From Streptomyces barkulensis (GTDB lineage Bacteria; Actinomycetota; Actinomycetes; Streptomycetales; Streptomycetaceae), in assembly GCF_002843305.1 (NCBI RefSeq), contig NZ_PGSG01000043.1:1-41938 (forward strand): a DNA stretch of 41,938 nucleotides, read 5' to 3'. Shown one piece after another: positions 16,050 through 23,632 of the stretch; within the stretch, counting starts at the first letter, position 1, and every line of letters begins with the position of its first letter. Under the pieces are notes generated by a model. It did not search any database. It saw only the letters and a program-made list of their open reading frames with translations, and was not told the origin of the DNA. The translations under genes were made by a program, and so were the position numbers.

Positions 16050-17297
16050 GTGGGTGCCGGGACGGGCGGCGACAGCGGCCGGGGCGTTCCGCTCGACGAG
16101 CTGATGCCCTGGTCGGTCCGGACGGTCCGGCCGGGCCGGGACTGGGTGACGGCGCCGGACGCGGCGTCGCTGCGGTCCCGCTGGGCCGCGCTGCTGCGGG
16201 CCTTTGGCGACGAGCGCGCGGCGCTGTTCGTACCCACCCGCGCCCGCACCACCCGTACCGCCGTCTCCCGGCTGCCCGGCCCCGCCGCGGACGCGGGCGC
16301 CCCCACCGGCCGGCTGGACCGGGAGGACGGGCCGTGCCCGGAGCCGGTGCGGGTGCTGTGCGGGCCTTACGACCGGCAGTGGCTGATACCGGACCACCGC
16401 CTGCTCGACGCCGCCCGGCCGGAGCTGTGGCGGGTCGCCGACGACCGGCAGATCCTCCTGGTCGAGCCCCCGGCCGCGCCCCGCTCCCCCGCCCCGGAGC
16501 CGGTCTTCACCGAACTGCTCCCGGTCGGGGCCGCCTCCCGGGCCGGCCGCGTACGCCCCCTGTACCGGCGCCCCGGCGGGCGCGAGCCCAACCTCGCCCC
16601 CGGCCTGCCCGGCCTGCTGGCCGGGGTACTGGGCGCACCGGTGACGGCCGAGGACGTGCTGGCCTGGACGGCCGCCGCGGTACGCCCCGCCCCCGGCGCC
16701 CCGGGCGGCCATGCCGTGCCGCTCACCGCGGACGCCGGGACGTGGCGGGAGGGCGTCGCGCTGGGCCGCGAGGTGCTGCGGGCGCACACCCGCGGCGCCC
16801 GCTGCGGCGACGGCGCCCGCCCGCGCCTGCCCGGCGGGCGGCGCCCCTACGTACGGGCCGCGCTGCCCGAGCACCCGGCCCCGGACGAGCTGCGCCACGA
16901 CGCGCGGGAGGAGACCCTGTGGGTGGGAAACGGCCGGATAGCGCCGGTGGCGCGCGGCGCCTGGGAGTTCGAGGCCGGCGGCGTCCGGGTGCTCGCCGAC
17001 TGGTTCGCCCGCCGTACGGCCCCGGCCGCGCCCGGCACCCTGGCGGCGGTGCGCCCGAAGGCCTGGCCGCCCCGGTGGACCTCGGAGCTGCTGGAGCTGA
17101 TCACCTCGCTCACCCTCCTCGACGGGTTGCGCGGGGCGCGCGCCGAGTTCGCCGGCCGGCTGGACGGGAGTCCGGTGGTGGGGGTGTCCGCGCTGCGGGA
17201 GGCCGGTGTGCTGCCGCCGCCTCCGGCGGCGCGGCGCCCGGCCTCCGTGCTGGACCACCGCGAGGAGGGGCCGGAGGGGCAGCTGGCGCTGCTGTGA
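16050..17297 (+). CDS. Type ISP restriction-modification C-terminal-domain protein, stand-alone
   Basis: 415 aa from GTG 16050, chosen for GGGGAGGG upstream; an ATG at 16005 is in frame but has no ribosome site. I recognise the sequence as the Type_ISP_C-like family found alone in streptomycetes: PLDELMPWSVRTVRPGRDWV, FVPTRARTTRTAVSRLPG, VRVLCGPYDRQWLIPDHRLLDAARPELWRV, PNLAPGLPGLLAGVLG, GVRVLADWFARRTAP, WTSELLELITSLTLLDGL. In LlaBIII-type enzymes this domain is joined to helicase-nuclease and methyltransferase parts; here none of those motifs (DEAD box, Mrr nuclease, NPPY) is present. It may be a co-opted DNA-recognition module. Function unknown. Confidence 0.75.
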   Translation: MGAGTGGDSGRGVPLDELMPWSVRTVRPGRDWVTAPDAASLRSRWAALLRAFGDERAALFVPTRARTTRTAVSRLPGPAADAGAPTGRLDREDGPCPEPVRVLCGPYDRQWLIPDHRLLDAARPELWRVADDRQILLVEPPAAPRSPAPEPVFTELLPVGAASRAGRVRPLYRRPGGREPNLAPGLPGLLAGVLGAPVTAEDVLAWTAAAVRPAPGAPGGHAVPLTADAGTWREGVALGREVLRAHTRGARCGDGARPRLPGGRRPYVRAALPEHPAPDELRHDAREETLWVGNGRIAPVARGAWEFEAGGVRVLADWFARRTAPAAPGTLAAVRPKAWPPRWTSELLELITSLTLLDGLRGARAEFAGRLDGSPVVGVSALREAGVLPPPPAARRPASVLDHREEGPEGQLALL

Positions 17298-17380
17298 GAA
17301 GCCGGTTCCCACCGGCGGCGGGCGGCCGCGGAAGCGGGGTGCGGGGAGAGCGCGCCGGGAGAGTGCGGGAGGCGGCCGGG

Positions 17381-17400
17381 GCCGGGTGGTGACACCCGGC
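17381..17400 (+). terminator. Hairpin after the ISP-type gene
   Basis: GCCGGGTG (17381-17388), loop GTGA, CACCCGGC (17393-17400). It is in the 188-bp gap between the convergent ISP-type and 88-aa genes. The stem is short but all-paired. Confidence 0.5.
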
Positions 17401-17485
17401 CCGCCGCGGGGAGGCCGGTCTCCCGGAGTCCTGAGCCGAAACCTTCATCCTCCGGCCCGGGCGCTGCGGGTATGGCCGGGCGTGG

Positions 17486-17752
17486 TCAGGCGTGGCCCCC
17501 GAAGAGGGAGCGCCGCAGCCGCCGCAGCGGCGCGAAGAGGGAGACCCGCGCGCCCCTGTTGCGGGAGCGCATGTGCACCGCGTCGCGCGCGGTCAGTTCG
17601 CGCATGAGCAAGGTCGCCTCCACCGTGTCATCCTGGGAGACGGCGGGCCCCGCCAGCACGCTCAAGTGCCGGTCCAGGCGCGAACCGGTCGCACCGCTCC
17701 CGCACTGGATCGCAGGGACCCGCGCCCTGCTGCGTACCGTTATCTGTTCCAT
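17486..17752 (-). CDS. Conserved 88-aa Streptomyces protein of unknown function
   Basis: 88 aa from ATG 17752, preceded by GGGGAG 5 nt upstream. It begins MEQITVRSRARVPAIQCGSG and contains LDRHLSVLAGPAVSQDDTVEATLLMRELTARDAVHMRSR, then a basic tail LRRLRRSLFGGHA. There is no signal peptide or transmembrane segment; the C terminus is strongly positive. I recall near-identical small proteins beside a Ser/Thr kinase in other streptomycetes. It diverges from the kinase gene at 17930 with 177 bp between them, containing the palindrome AGGGTAACCCT (17790-17800). Function unknown. Confidence 0.75.
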   Translation of the reverse strand: MEQITVRSRARVPAIQCGSGATGSRLDRHLSVLAGPAVSQDDTVEATLLMRELTARDAVHMRSRNRGARVSLFAPLRRLRRSLFGGHA

Positions 17753-17860
17753 GACACTCCCCACCCAAACGAGGGCTCCCGGCCCGGGCAGGGTAACCCT
17801 ATCTCCCGACCGTGACCCACGGGTATTCCGGTCACTCGATCCACCTTCCCCGCAAGGGGG

Positions 17861-17889
17861 TTGACGAACACCGTACGAGACAACAGCAT
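17861..17889 (+). promoter_or_regulatory. Candidate promoter of the Ser/Thr kinase gene
   Basis: TTGACG (17861-17866) and, after 17 bp, CAGCAT (17884-17889). The -10 box is a poor match, so this is tentative. The kinase ATG is 40 bp beyond it. Confidence 0.35.
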
Positions 17890-17929
17890 CCGACCGGCCC
17901 CATGGCGGGGCCGGGGACGGGGGACGAGG

Positions 17930-19027
17930 ATGAACACCGGTGACGACGGACGGCTGCTCGCCGACCGCTATCGCCTCGCCGCCGAGCTGGGCCGCGGCGA
18001 GGTGGGCGTGGTCCGGCAGGGACGCGACGAGGTGCTGGGCCGCGAGGTCGCGGTCAAGGAGGTGCGGGCCGCGGAGGAGCTCTCCCCGGCCGAGGTGCGC
18101 GCCCTCTACTCCCGCCTGGAACGGGAGGCCATGACCGCCGGGCGCATCTCCCACCGCAACGCCACCACCGTCCACGACGTGGTGATCGAGGACGGCCGCC
18201 TGTGGATCGTGATGGAACTGGTGCGGGGCCTGTCCCTGGCCGCCGCGCTGGAGGCCGGGGGGCCGATGTCCCCGGCCGGCGCCGCGCGGATCGGCGCCGA
18301 GGCCGTCTCGGCGCTGCGCAGCGCTCATGAGGCGGGCATCACCCACCGCGACATCAAGCCGTCCAACATCCTGCTGGGAAACGACAACAGGGTCGTCCTC
18401 ACCGACTTCGGCACCGCGCAGGTGAAGGCCGGCACGGCGCACGACCGGCCCGGTGCGCCGGTCGGCCGGCCCGAGTTCCTGGCCCCGGAGTGCGCCCGGG
18501 GCCAGGACCCGGGCCCGGCCGCGGACCTGTGGGCCCTGGGCGTGGTGCTGTATCTGGCCGTGGAGGGCGTCTCGCCGTTCCGCCGCGACACCCCCGAGGG
18601 GACCCTGCGCTCCCTCGCCGCGTACACCGACGCCGATCTGCCGCCCATGCGGCGGGCGGGCGCGCTGGCGCCGGTGCTGGAGGGGCTGCTGCGGGCGGAC
18701 CCGGCCGAGCGTACGGACGCCGCCCGGGCGGAACGGCTGCTGCGCGTGGCCGCGGCCGGCGGCGGCCCGCGCGCCGCCGCCCCCTCCTCCTCCCCTTCCT
18801 CCTCTCCTTCGCCCTCACCCTCGTCCGGTGAGGACGAACGCGGTGAGGACGGGAACGGCGGGAACGGCGGAGGCGGAGGCGGAGGCGGAGGCGGAGGTGG
18901 AGGCGGACGCCGGGACGCGCCGGGCTCCTGGGACGCCGACCGGGGGCCGCGCGGGGTGCCGGCGCTCATCGCCGGACTGCTGATCCTGCTGCTGGCCGCC
19001 CTCGCCGTGGCCGTCGCTCTGCGCTGA
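17930..19027 (+). CDS. PASTA-less membrane-anchored Ser/Thr protein kinase (Hanks type)
   Basis: 365 aa from ATG 17930. Kinase domain about 14-275: Gly loop GRGEVGVV (21-28), Lys43 in VAVKEV, HRDIKPSN with Asp141 and Lys143, DFG at 159-161, APE at 185-187, and DLWALGVVLY. All catalytic residues are present. A linker of Ser/Pro, acidic and poly-Gly sequence (280-327) leads to one transmembrane helix (about 343-364) at the very C terminus, with no external sensor domain. It may therefore be tethered and respond to internal signals. It is 73 bp upstream of the AAA ATPase gene on the same strand, so co-expression is plausible. Confidence 0.93.
   Translation: MNTGDDGRLLADRYRLAAELGRGEVGVVRQGRDEVLGREVAVKEVRAAEELSPAEVRALYSRLEREAMTAGRISHRNATTVHDVVIEDGRLWIVMELVRGLSLAAALEAGGPMSPAGAARIGAEAVSALRSAHEAGITHRDIKPSNILLGNDNRVVLTDFGTAQVKAGTAHDRPGAPVGRPEFLAPECARGQDPGPAADLWALGVVLYLAVEGVSPFRRDTPEGTLRSLAAYTDADLPPMRRAGALAPVLEGLLRADPAERTDAARAERLLRVAAAGGGPRAAAPSSSPSSSPSPSPSSGEDERGEDGNGGNGGGGGGGGGGGGGGRRDAPGSWDADRGPRGVPALIAGLLILLLAALAVAVALR
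18869..18904 (+). repeat. Hexanucleotide repeat encoding poly-Gly in the kinase
   Basis: Six in-frame copies of GGAGGC (the fifth reads GGAGGT) encode the uninterrupted glycine run just before the C-terminal membrane helix. Slippage here would change linker length without frameshifting. Confidence 0.9.
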
Positions 19028-19100
19028 GCATCCGCCGAATCCCGGCGAGGCGCCGGAAACCTGCGTGCGCACGGGCCCCCCGTGCCCGATCATGGGGGCC

Positions 19101-20222
19101 ATGTGTGCCGACCGCCGTGCCGTGCCGACCGAGGAGTCGCTGCCCATCCGGCTCAACATCGACGACAGCGACTCCCCCTCCGACGTCATCGACGCCCTCT
19201 TCCTGGGGCGCTTCACCACCGGTGAGCAGCCGCACGCCCGCAGCCGCTCCCTGGAGCGGGTGCGCAAGGGCATGGCCCTGCTGCCGCCGGGAGCGGCCGT
19301 GCTGCGCTCGGCCCGCGACGGCGACCGCGGCGCGACGCTGGCCGAGGGCGACGGCTGGACGGTGCTGGTCTCCCGCTGGTCCCGCGGCGCCGACGTGACC
19401 GTGACGGCCGTCAGCGAGGAGCTGGCGGAGCGGACGCTGAAGGCCGCGGTGGAGGACGCGGAGGACGAGCCCGAGCCCCGGCCGGACGACGTCACCATGG
19501 GTTTTTGGTACAACTCCCCGCGGCGCGGCCCGTACCGCACCACCCGCCGGATCACCGCCGGAAGCTGGGAGGAGATCCGCGGCAACTACACCGCCCCGGT
19601 CGCCGAGGCCATGGACGGGCTGATGAAGACCACCCCGGACGACATCACCGGGCGGCTGCTGCTGCTCCACGGCCCGCCGGGCACCGGCAAGACCTCCGCC
19701 CTGCGGACGCTGGCGCGCTCCTGGCAGGACTGGTGCCAGGTGGACTGCGTGCTCGATCCGGAGCGGCTGTTCAACGAGGTCGGCTATCTGATGGACATCG
19801 CCATCGGCGAGGACGACGGCGCCCCGGACCGGCCGGGCCGGGAGCGCTGGCGGCTGCTGCTCCTGGAGGACTGCGACGAGTTGATCCGCGGCGAGGCCAA
19901 GCACGCCACCGGCCAGGCCCTGTCCCGGCTGCTGAACCTCACCGACGGGCTGCTGGGCCAGGGCCGCAACGTCCTGGTCGGCCTGACCACCAACGAGGAC
20001 CTGGAGCGGCTGCACCCGGCGGTCGTCCGCCCCGGACGCTGCCTGGCCCGCATCGAGGTCGGCCCGCTGACCCGCTCCGAGGCCGTGAACTGGCTCGGAG
20101 CCGAGGAGGGCGTCGGCCGCGACGGGGCGACCCTGGCCGAGCTGTACGCGCTGCGCCGCGGCTCGGGCCCGGCCTCGGTGCCGCCGCAGCCCGGGCGGTC
20201 GGACGAGGGGATGTACCTGTGA
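19101..20222 (+). CDS. DUF5925-containing AAA ATPase
   Basis: 373 aa from ATG 19101; ATG 19092 and GTG 19065 are in frame and none has an ideal ribosome site. The N-terminal half (LPIRLNIDDSDSPSDVIDALFLGRFTTGEQP...) matches the DUF5925 region that I know from streptomycete AAA proteins. The AAA core has Walker A GPPGTGKT (191-198), Walker B LLLLEDCDE (252-260), a sensor-1 Asn in LTTNED and RPGRC as likely arginine-finger region. It belongs to the BCS1-like/FtsH-like AAA group rather than helicases. The stop TGA overlaps the GTG of the NADAR gene, so the two are translationally coupled. Function unknown; substrate remodelling is inferred. Confidence 0.88.
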   Translation: MCADRRAVPTEESLPIRLNIDDSDSPSDVIDALFLGRFTTGEQPHARSRSLERVRKGMALLPPGAAVLRSARDGDRGATLAEGDGWTVLVSRWSRGADVTVTAVSEELAERTLKAAVEDAEDEPEPRPDDVTMGFWYNSPRRGPYRTTRRITAGSWEEIRGNYTAPVAEAMDGLMKTTPDDITGRLLLLHGPPGTGKTSALRTLARSWQDWCQVDCVLDPERLFNEVGYLMDIAIGEDDGAPDRPGRERWRLLLLEDCDELIRGEAKHATGQALSRLLNLTDGLLGQGRNVLVGLTTNEDLERLHPAVVRPGRCLARIEVGPLTRSEAVNWLGAEEGVGRDGATLAELYALRRGSGPASVPPQPGRSDEGMYL

Positions 20223-20812
20223 CACCTCCCCACCGGGCCGCCGGGGAGCGCGTGGACGATCCGGTGGCGGAGCTGATCGGGCGGCAGACGCGCGGGGAGC
20301 GGATCAAGTACCTCCACTTCTGGGGACACACCCCGCCCCGGGGGCGGGACGACGGCTCGCCCGGTCCGTGGTGCCTCAGCCAGTGGTGGCCCTCGCCGTT
20401 CACCGTGGACGGCGTCCCCTACCCCACCGCCGAGCACTGGATGATGACCGCCAAGGCGCGGCTGTTCGGCGACGCGGCGGCCGAGGAGCGGATTCTCGCC
20501 TCGGCCGAGCCGGGCGCGGCCAAGGCCGCGGGACGTGCGGTGCGGGGCTTCGACGAGGAGGTCTGGGCCCGGCACCGCTTCGGCGTCGTGGTCGAGGGCT
20601 GCGTCCACAAGTTCGGGCAGCACGGCGAGTTGCGGGCGTTCCTGCTCGCCACGCGGGGGCGGGTGCTGGTGGAGGCCAGTCCGCTGGACCGGATCTGGGG
20701 CATCGGGCTGGCCGCGGACGACGAGCGGGCGCCGGACCCGGCGCGCTGGCGCGGGCTCAACCTGCTGGGCTTCGCCCTGATGGCGGCCCGGGAGCGACTG
20801 GAGACGGGCTGA
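20219..20812 (+). CDS. NADAR-family protein (YbiA-like N-glycosidase fold)
   Basis: 197 aa from GTG 20219, which overlaps the AAA stop codon; GAGGGG lies about 9 nt upstream. Family motifs are clear: FTVDGVPYPTAEHWMMTAKARLF near the N-terminal third, HRFGVVVEGCVHKFGQH, and LVEASPLDRIWGIGLAADDERAPDPARWRGLNLLGFALMAAR. NADAR proteins cleave N-glycosidic bonds in riboflavin intermediates (YbiA) or remove ADP-ribose from bases, and some neutralise DarT-like toxins. No DarT-like gene is in this window. Translational coupling to a DUF5925 AAA ATPase suggests that they act together. Confidence 0.92.
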   Translation: MTPPHRAAGERVDDPVAELIGRQTRGERIKYLHFWGHTPPRGRDDGSPGPWCLSQWWPSPFTVDGVPYPTAEHWMMTAKARLFGDAAAEERILASAEPGAAKAAGRAVRGFDEEVWARHRFGVVVEGCVHKFGQHGELRAFLLATRGRVLVEASPLDRIWGIGLAADDERAPDPARWRGLNLLGFALMAARERLETG

Positions 20813-20819
20813 GACGACG

Positions 20820-21200
20820 TCAGTCCCGGCGGTCGTACTCGGCGGCGACCGCCTCCTCGGCGGCGGCGAGTGCGGCGGCCCGGTCCAGGCCCAGGCGCCG
20901 CGCCCGCCGGGCGTACGCCCGCGCCGACGTCGCGGCCTCGCGTGCGGCGGTGTCCCCGCCGGCGGCGACGAAGCTGCCGTGGCGGCCCCGGGTCTCGATC
21001 ACCCCGTCGGCCTCCAGCGCGCGGTAGGCCTTGGCCACCGTGTTGGCCGCCAGTCCCAGCTCCCCGGCGAGTCCGCGCACGGTGGGCAGCCGGTGGCCGA
21101 CCGGCAGCCCGCCGTCGCGGGCCTGTTCGGCGATCTGGGCGCGCACCTGCTCGTAGGGGGCGACGGGGGCTTCCGGGTCGACGGTGATGCTCAGGGGCAC
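20820..21200 (-). CDS. YtrA-type GntR regulator
   Basis: 126 aa from GTG 21200, with GGAGAA 6 nt upstream. Short GntR of the YtrA subfamily: winged helix-turn-helix (PVAPYEQVRAQIAEQARDGGLPVGHRLPTVRGLAGELGLAANTVAKAYRALEADGVIETRGRHGSFV) plus a roughly 45-residue helical tail and no ligand domain. YtrA proteins usually repress a linked ABC transporter; none is adjacent here. It converges with the NADAR gene with 7 bp between stops. The 11-copy octamer repeat begins 37 bp upstream of its start, in the region where its promoter should be. Confidence 0.92.
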   Translation of the reverse strand: MPLSITVDPEAPVAPYEQVRAQIAEQARDGGLPVGHRLPTVRGLAGELGLAANTVAKAYRALEADGVIETRGRHGSFVAAGGDTAAREAATSARAYARRARRLGLDRAAALAAAEEAVAAEYDRRD

Positions 21201-21236
21201 GGCACTTCTCCTGCGGCGGGATCGGATCATCGGATG

Positions 21237-21324
21237 GCGCGGGTGCGCGGGTGCGCGGGTGCGCGGGTGCGCGGGTGCGCGGGTGCGCGGGTGCGCGGGT
21301 GCGCGGGTGCGCGGGTGCGCGGGT
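21237..21324. repeat. Octamer tandem repeat GCGCGGGT x 11
   Basis: Eleven perfect head-to-tail copies of GCGCGGGT occupy 88 bp between the YtrA-type gntR (start 21200) and the stop of the membrane HTH gene (21347). There is no spacer variation, so this is a simple sequence repeat and not CRISPR. It lies upstream of gntR and could alter promoter spacing by slippage. Confidence 0.97.
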
Positions 21325-21346
21325 GCGTCGATTGTGCACCAGCACG

Positions 21347-22729
21347 TCAGCCGCGCTCCCAGATCCCGGTCTCCGGCGCCCAGCGGTACTCCGGCCGGCC
21401 CTCCGTGCCGCTGGTGCGGAAGGGCCGGCCGCCGTCGTCGATGCGCAGGGTGCCGCTGTCCTCCCCGCTGCTCCACTCCACCTCGACGTACCAGTCGCAG
21501 TCGCAGCCCTCGGTCCGCGCCTCCACACGCAGCGCGAGGGGGTCGTCGGCGGTGACGCGGTACGGCAGACGGGTGGCGGGCAGCTCCCTGCCGTCCTCGC
21601 CGTCGTAGCCGTCCACGGGTTCGGCGAGCGGGCGGCGGGCGTCCAGGTCGGCTGTGAAGGCGGCCGGGGTGAGCGATCCGCCGCAGCCGTCGTCCATCCG
21701 GTAGACCGGCCGGCCCAGGGGGGCCCGGCGTTCGGCCACCCGGATGTGCAGGGCCTCCACCACGACGGGGGCCGTCCCGGTGCCGTACACGGTGGCCTCC
21801 ACGATGGTCTCGCCGCCGTGCACCGCACCGAGGGCGCCGGCCCAGGAGGGCGCGTCCTGCGGGGCCGGCGGCGGAGGGACCCGGGAGGGCGGCGAGTCGA
21901 TCAGATAGCGGTGACCGCAGCCGTGCCGCCACACGTGGGAGCGGGCGGACCAGCTCAGCGGAGCTGCTTCCGGCGCACTGCCGTGCTCGCGCTCCCGGTC
22001 GCCGCCGTTCGGCATCCGGGAGGAGCCCGCCCGCGGGGTGCGGCCCGGTTCCGCGCCCTCTCCGGTTTTCCCGTCCTCCCGGCCCCCGGCCGGGGACGGG
22101 GGCCGGGAAGGCGAGGGGACGGAAGGAGACGCGGAGGGGGGTGAGGCGTCGGTGCCGCCGCCGGTCCCCGGTGCGGAGGCGGCCGGTCCGCCCGCGGCGC
22201 GGCGCTCCGGGCCGGTGCGGTCGGGGAGGACGTACGGCGCGGCGGTGACCGCGACGGCGAGGACCACGGCGAGTACGGCGATCGCGGTGGGCACGGTCGG
22301 CAGCGGCCACCGTCCGGGCCGAAACCGGGGCCCGGGCCGGAGCCGGCTCCGCCGGGGAGCGGACTCGGGCTCGGGCTCGGGATCCGGCTCGGGATCCGGC
22401 TCGGGATCCGGCTCGGGATCCGGCCCGGAGCGGGCTTCGGGAACGCTCCCCACCGGCCCCGGCCGCTCCGGTTCCCTTCCGCGCAGCGCGTCGGCCCGCA
22501 TCCACCGCCGGTGCAGTTCCAGCAGTTCCCCGGGAGTCGCGCCGCACAGTCTCGCCAGCCGTTCCACGGGGGCGTACCGAGCCGGTACCGCCCGGCCGTT
22601 GCAGTACCGGTGCAGTGTGGAGGTGCTGGTGTGCAGCCGGCGCGCCAGCGTGCCGTAGCTGTGGCCCGACCGCTCCTTCAACTCCCTCAGGAAGGAGGCG
22701 AACTCCTCCGTCTCCCGTGCGGCCCCCAT
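21347..22729 (-). CDS. Membrane-anchored helix-turn-helix protein with extracellular domain
   Basis: 460 aa from ATG 22729, with GAGGGGG upstream. The N-terminal XRE-type HTH (about 8-75: FASFLRELKERSGHSYGTLARRLHTSTSTLHRYCNGRAVP...RLARLCGATPGELLELHRRW) is cytoplasmic. A linker with repeated PDPE units and basic residues follows, then one transmembrane helix (AIAVLAVVLAVAVTAAPYVL). Outside is a Pro/Ser/Gly-rich stalk and a roughly 190-residue domain (SHVWRHGCGHRYLIDSPPSRVPPPP...YRWAPETGIWERG) with Cys in GCGHR, DDGCGG and GCDCDWY. Similar proteins occur in Streptomyces without known function. The order HTH-TM-external domain suggests direct transduction of a surface signal to DNA, by inference. 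Confidence 0.85.
   Translation of the reverse strand: MGAARETEEFASFLRELKERSGHSYGTLARRLHTSTSTLHRYCNGRAVPARYAPVERLARLCGATPGELLELHRRWMRADALRGREPERPGPVGSVPEARSGPDPEPDPEPDPEPDPEPEPESAPRRSRLRPGPRFRPGRWPLPTVPTAIAVLAVVLAVAVTAAPYVLPDRTGPERRAAGGPAASAPGTGGGTDASPPSASPSVPSPSRPPSPAGGREDGKTGEGAEPGRTPRAGSSRMPNGGDREREHGSAPEAAPLSWSARSHVWRHGCGHRYLIDSPPSRVPPPPAPQDAPSWAGALGAVHGGETIVEATVYGTGTAPVVVEALHIRVAERRAPLGRPVYRMDDGCGGSLTPAAFTADLDARRPLAEPVDGYDGEDGRELPATRLPYRVTADDPLALRVEARTEGCDCDWYVEVEWSSGEDSGTLRIDDGGRPFRTSGTEGRPEYRWAPETGIWERG
22374..22421 (-). repeat. 12-bp in-frame tandem repeat GGCTCGGGATCC x 4
   Basis: Four perfect copies encode the Pro-Asp-Pro-Glu repeats in the linker between the HTH and the transmembrane helix of the membrane regulator. 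Copy-number change would keep the frame and alter tether length. Confidence 0.92.
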
Positions 22730-22924
22730 GGCATCCCCCTCGTCAGCGCCGTTCCGGGAGCGCGTTCCAGGCACGCGCGTTTCCACAGGTCAGCCTAGGC
22801 GCGAACGTTCCCGCGTCCCGCTTGTTCCGGAATGTGTTGCCGCCGTACGACAAGGCGCTCCAGGCTCGTGGTGCCGGGTCGCCGACCATCTGGCGACCGG
22901 TCACCGACCGAAAGGACGCAGACG

Positions 22925-23554
22925 ATGCCCATCCGCACCCGCCGCACCCGCCTCGCCGCCGCCGTGACGGCTGCGGCCGCCGCGGCCGTGGCGCTGACCG
23001 CCCCGGGCACGGCGCAGGCCGAGCCCGTACGGACCGGCGCACCCGGCTTCCTCTCCCCCGGGCAGCTTCCGCCGCACCCGTTCTCGCCGTGGTACGCGGG
23101 CGAGGTCGCACCGGGGCTTCCGGAGCTGCCGGTCTTCTGTCTGGAGGGTGCCCTGCCCGAACGGGGCTCCTGGCACCGGCAGTTCCACACGGAGTTCGAC
23201 ACCGGGGCCGTACAGGTCACGGTGCGTACCGCAGGCGTCGGCGCGGCCCGCAGGCTGGCCGCCGAGGCCGAGGCGTCGGTGCGCGGCTGCGCGGCGGACT
23301 TCCGGAAGCGGTACCCGGGGGCGTCCGCCCAGTGGAAGGACTACGGCCGCGTCGACGTCGAGGAGGGCGCCCACGTCTACGGCGTCCACACCGCCCCGCC
23401 GGAGTCCGAGTACGGGATCCATCTGTTCGGCGTGGGGCGCGACGGGCGCACGGTCACGGTCGTCGCCTGGGGCCAGATGGGCACCTTCGAGGACGCCCCG
23501 GTGAAGGATTTCAAGGAGACGACGCGCACGGCGGTGGACAAGCTGTACCGCTGA
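22925..23554 (+). CDS. Secreted protein of unknown function
   Basis: 209 aa from ATG 22925, with AAGGACG upstream. A classical Sec signal peptide is clear: basic MPIRTRRTR, hydrophobic LAAAVTAAAAAAVALTA, cleavage at AQA|EP after residue 32. The mature part (about 19 kDa) has two cysteines, Cys72 (LPVFCLEG) and Cys122 (VRGCAADF), probably a disulfide. The segment VQVTVRTAGVGAARRLAAEAEASVRGCAADFRKR resembles external sensor-type domains of actinobacterial proteins, but I do not recognise a named family. It diverges from the membrane HTH gene (195-bp gap), which could make them functional partners. Confidence 0.8.
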   Translation: MPIRTRRTRLAAAVTAAAAAAVALTAPGTAQAEPVRTGAPGFLSPGQLPPHPFSPWYAGEVAPGLPELPVFCLEGALPERGSWHRQFHTEFDTGAVQVTVRTAGVGAARRLAAEAEASVRGCAADFRKRYPGASAQWKDYGRVDVEEGAHVYGVHTAPPESEYGIHLFGVGRDGRTVTVVAWGQMGTFEDAPVKDFKETTRTAVDKLYR

Positions 23555-23567
23555 CCTGGCCGGATAC

Positions 23568-23615
23568 CACCGGTGCGGGTCCCGCCGCCGTACGGCGGCG
23601 GGCCCCGCACCGGTG
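23568..23615. terminator. Bidirectional terminator hairpin
   Basis: A 22-bp arm from 23568 pairs with its complement ending at 23615, with a single T/C mismatch and a tiny loop inside the palindromic CCGCCGTACGGCGG core. It sits between the convergent secreted-protein and MarR genes. Confidence 0.85.
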
Positions 23616-23632
23616 CTCCGCCTGCCGTCCGC

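Noticed and set aside
21237..21324. Possible CRISPR array or coding repeat
   Set aside because: Units are 8 bp with no spacers, so it is a simple tandem repeat; no cas genes are present.
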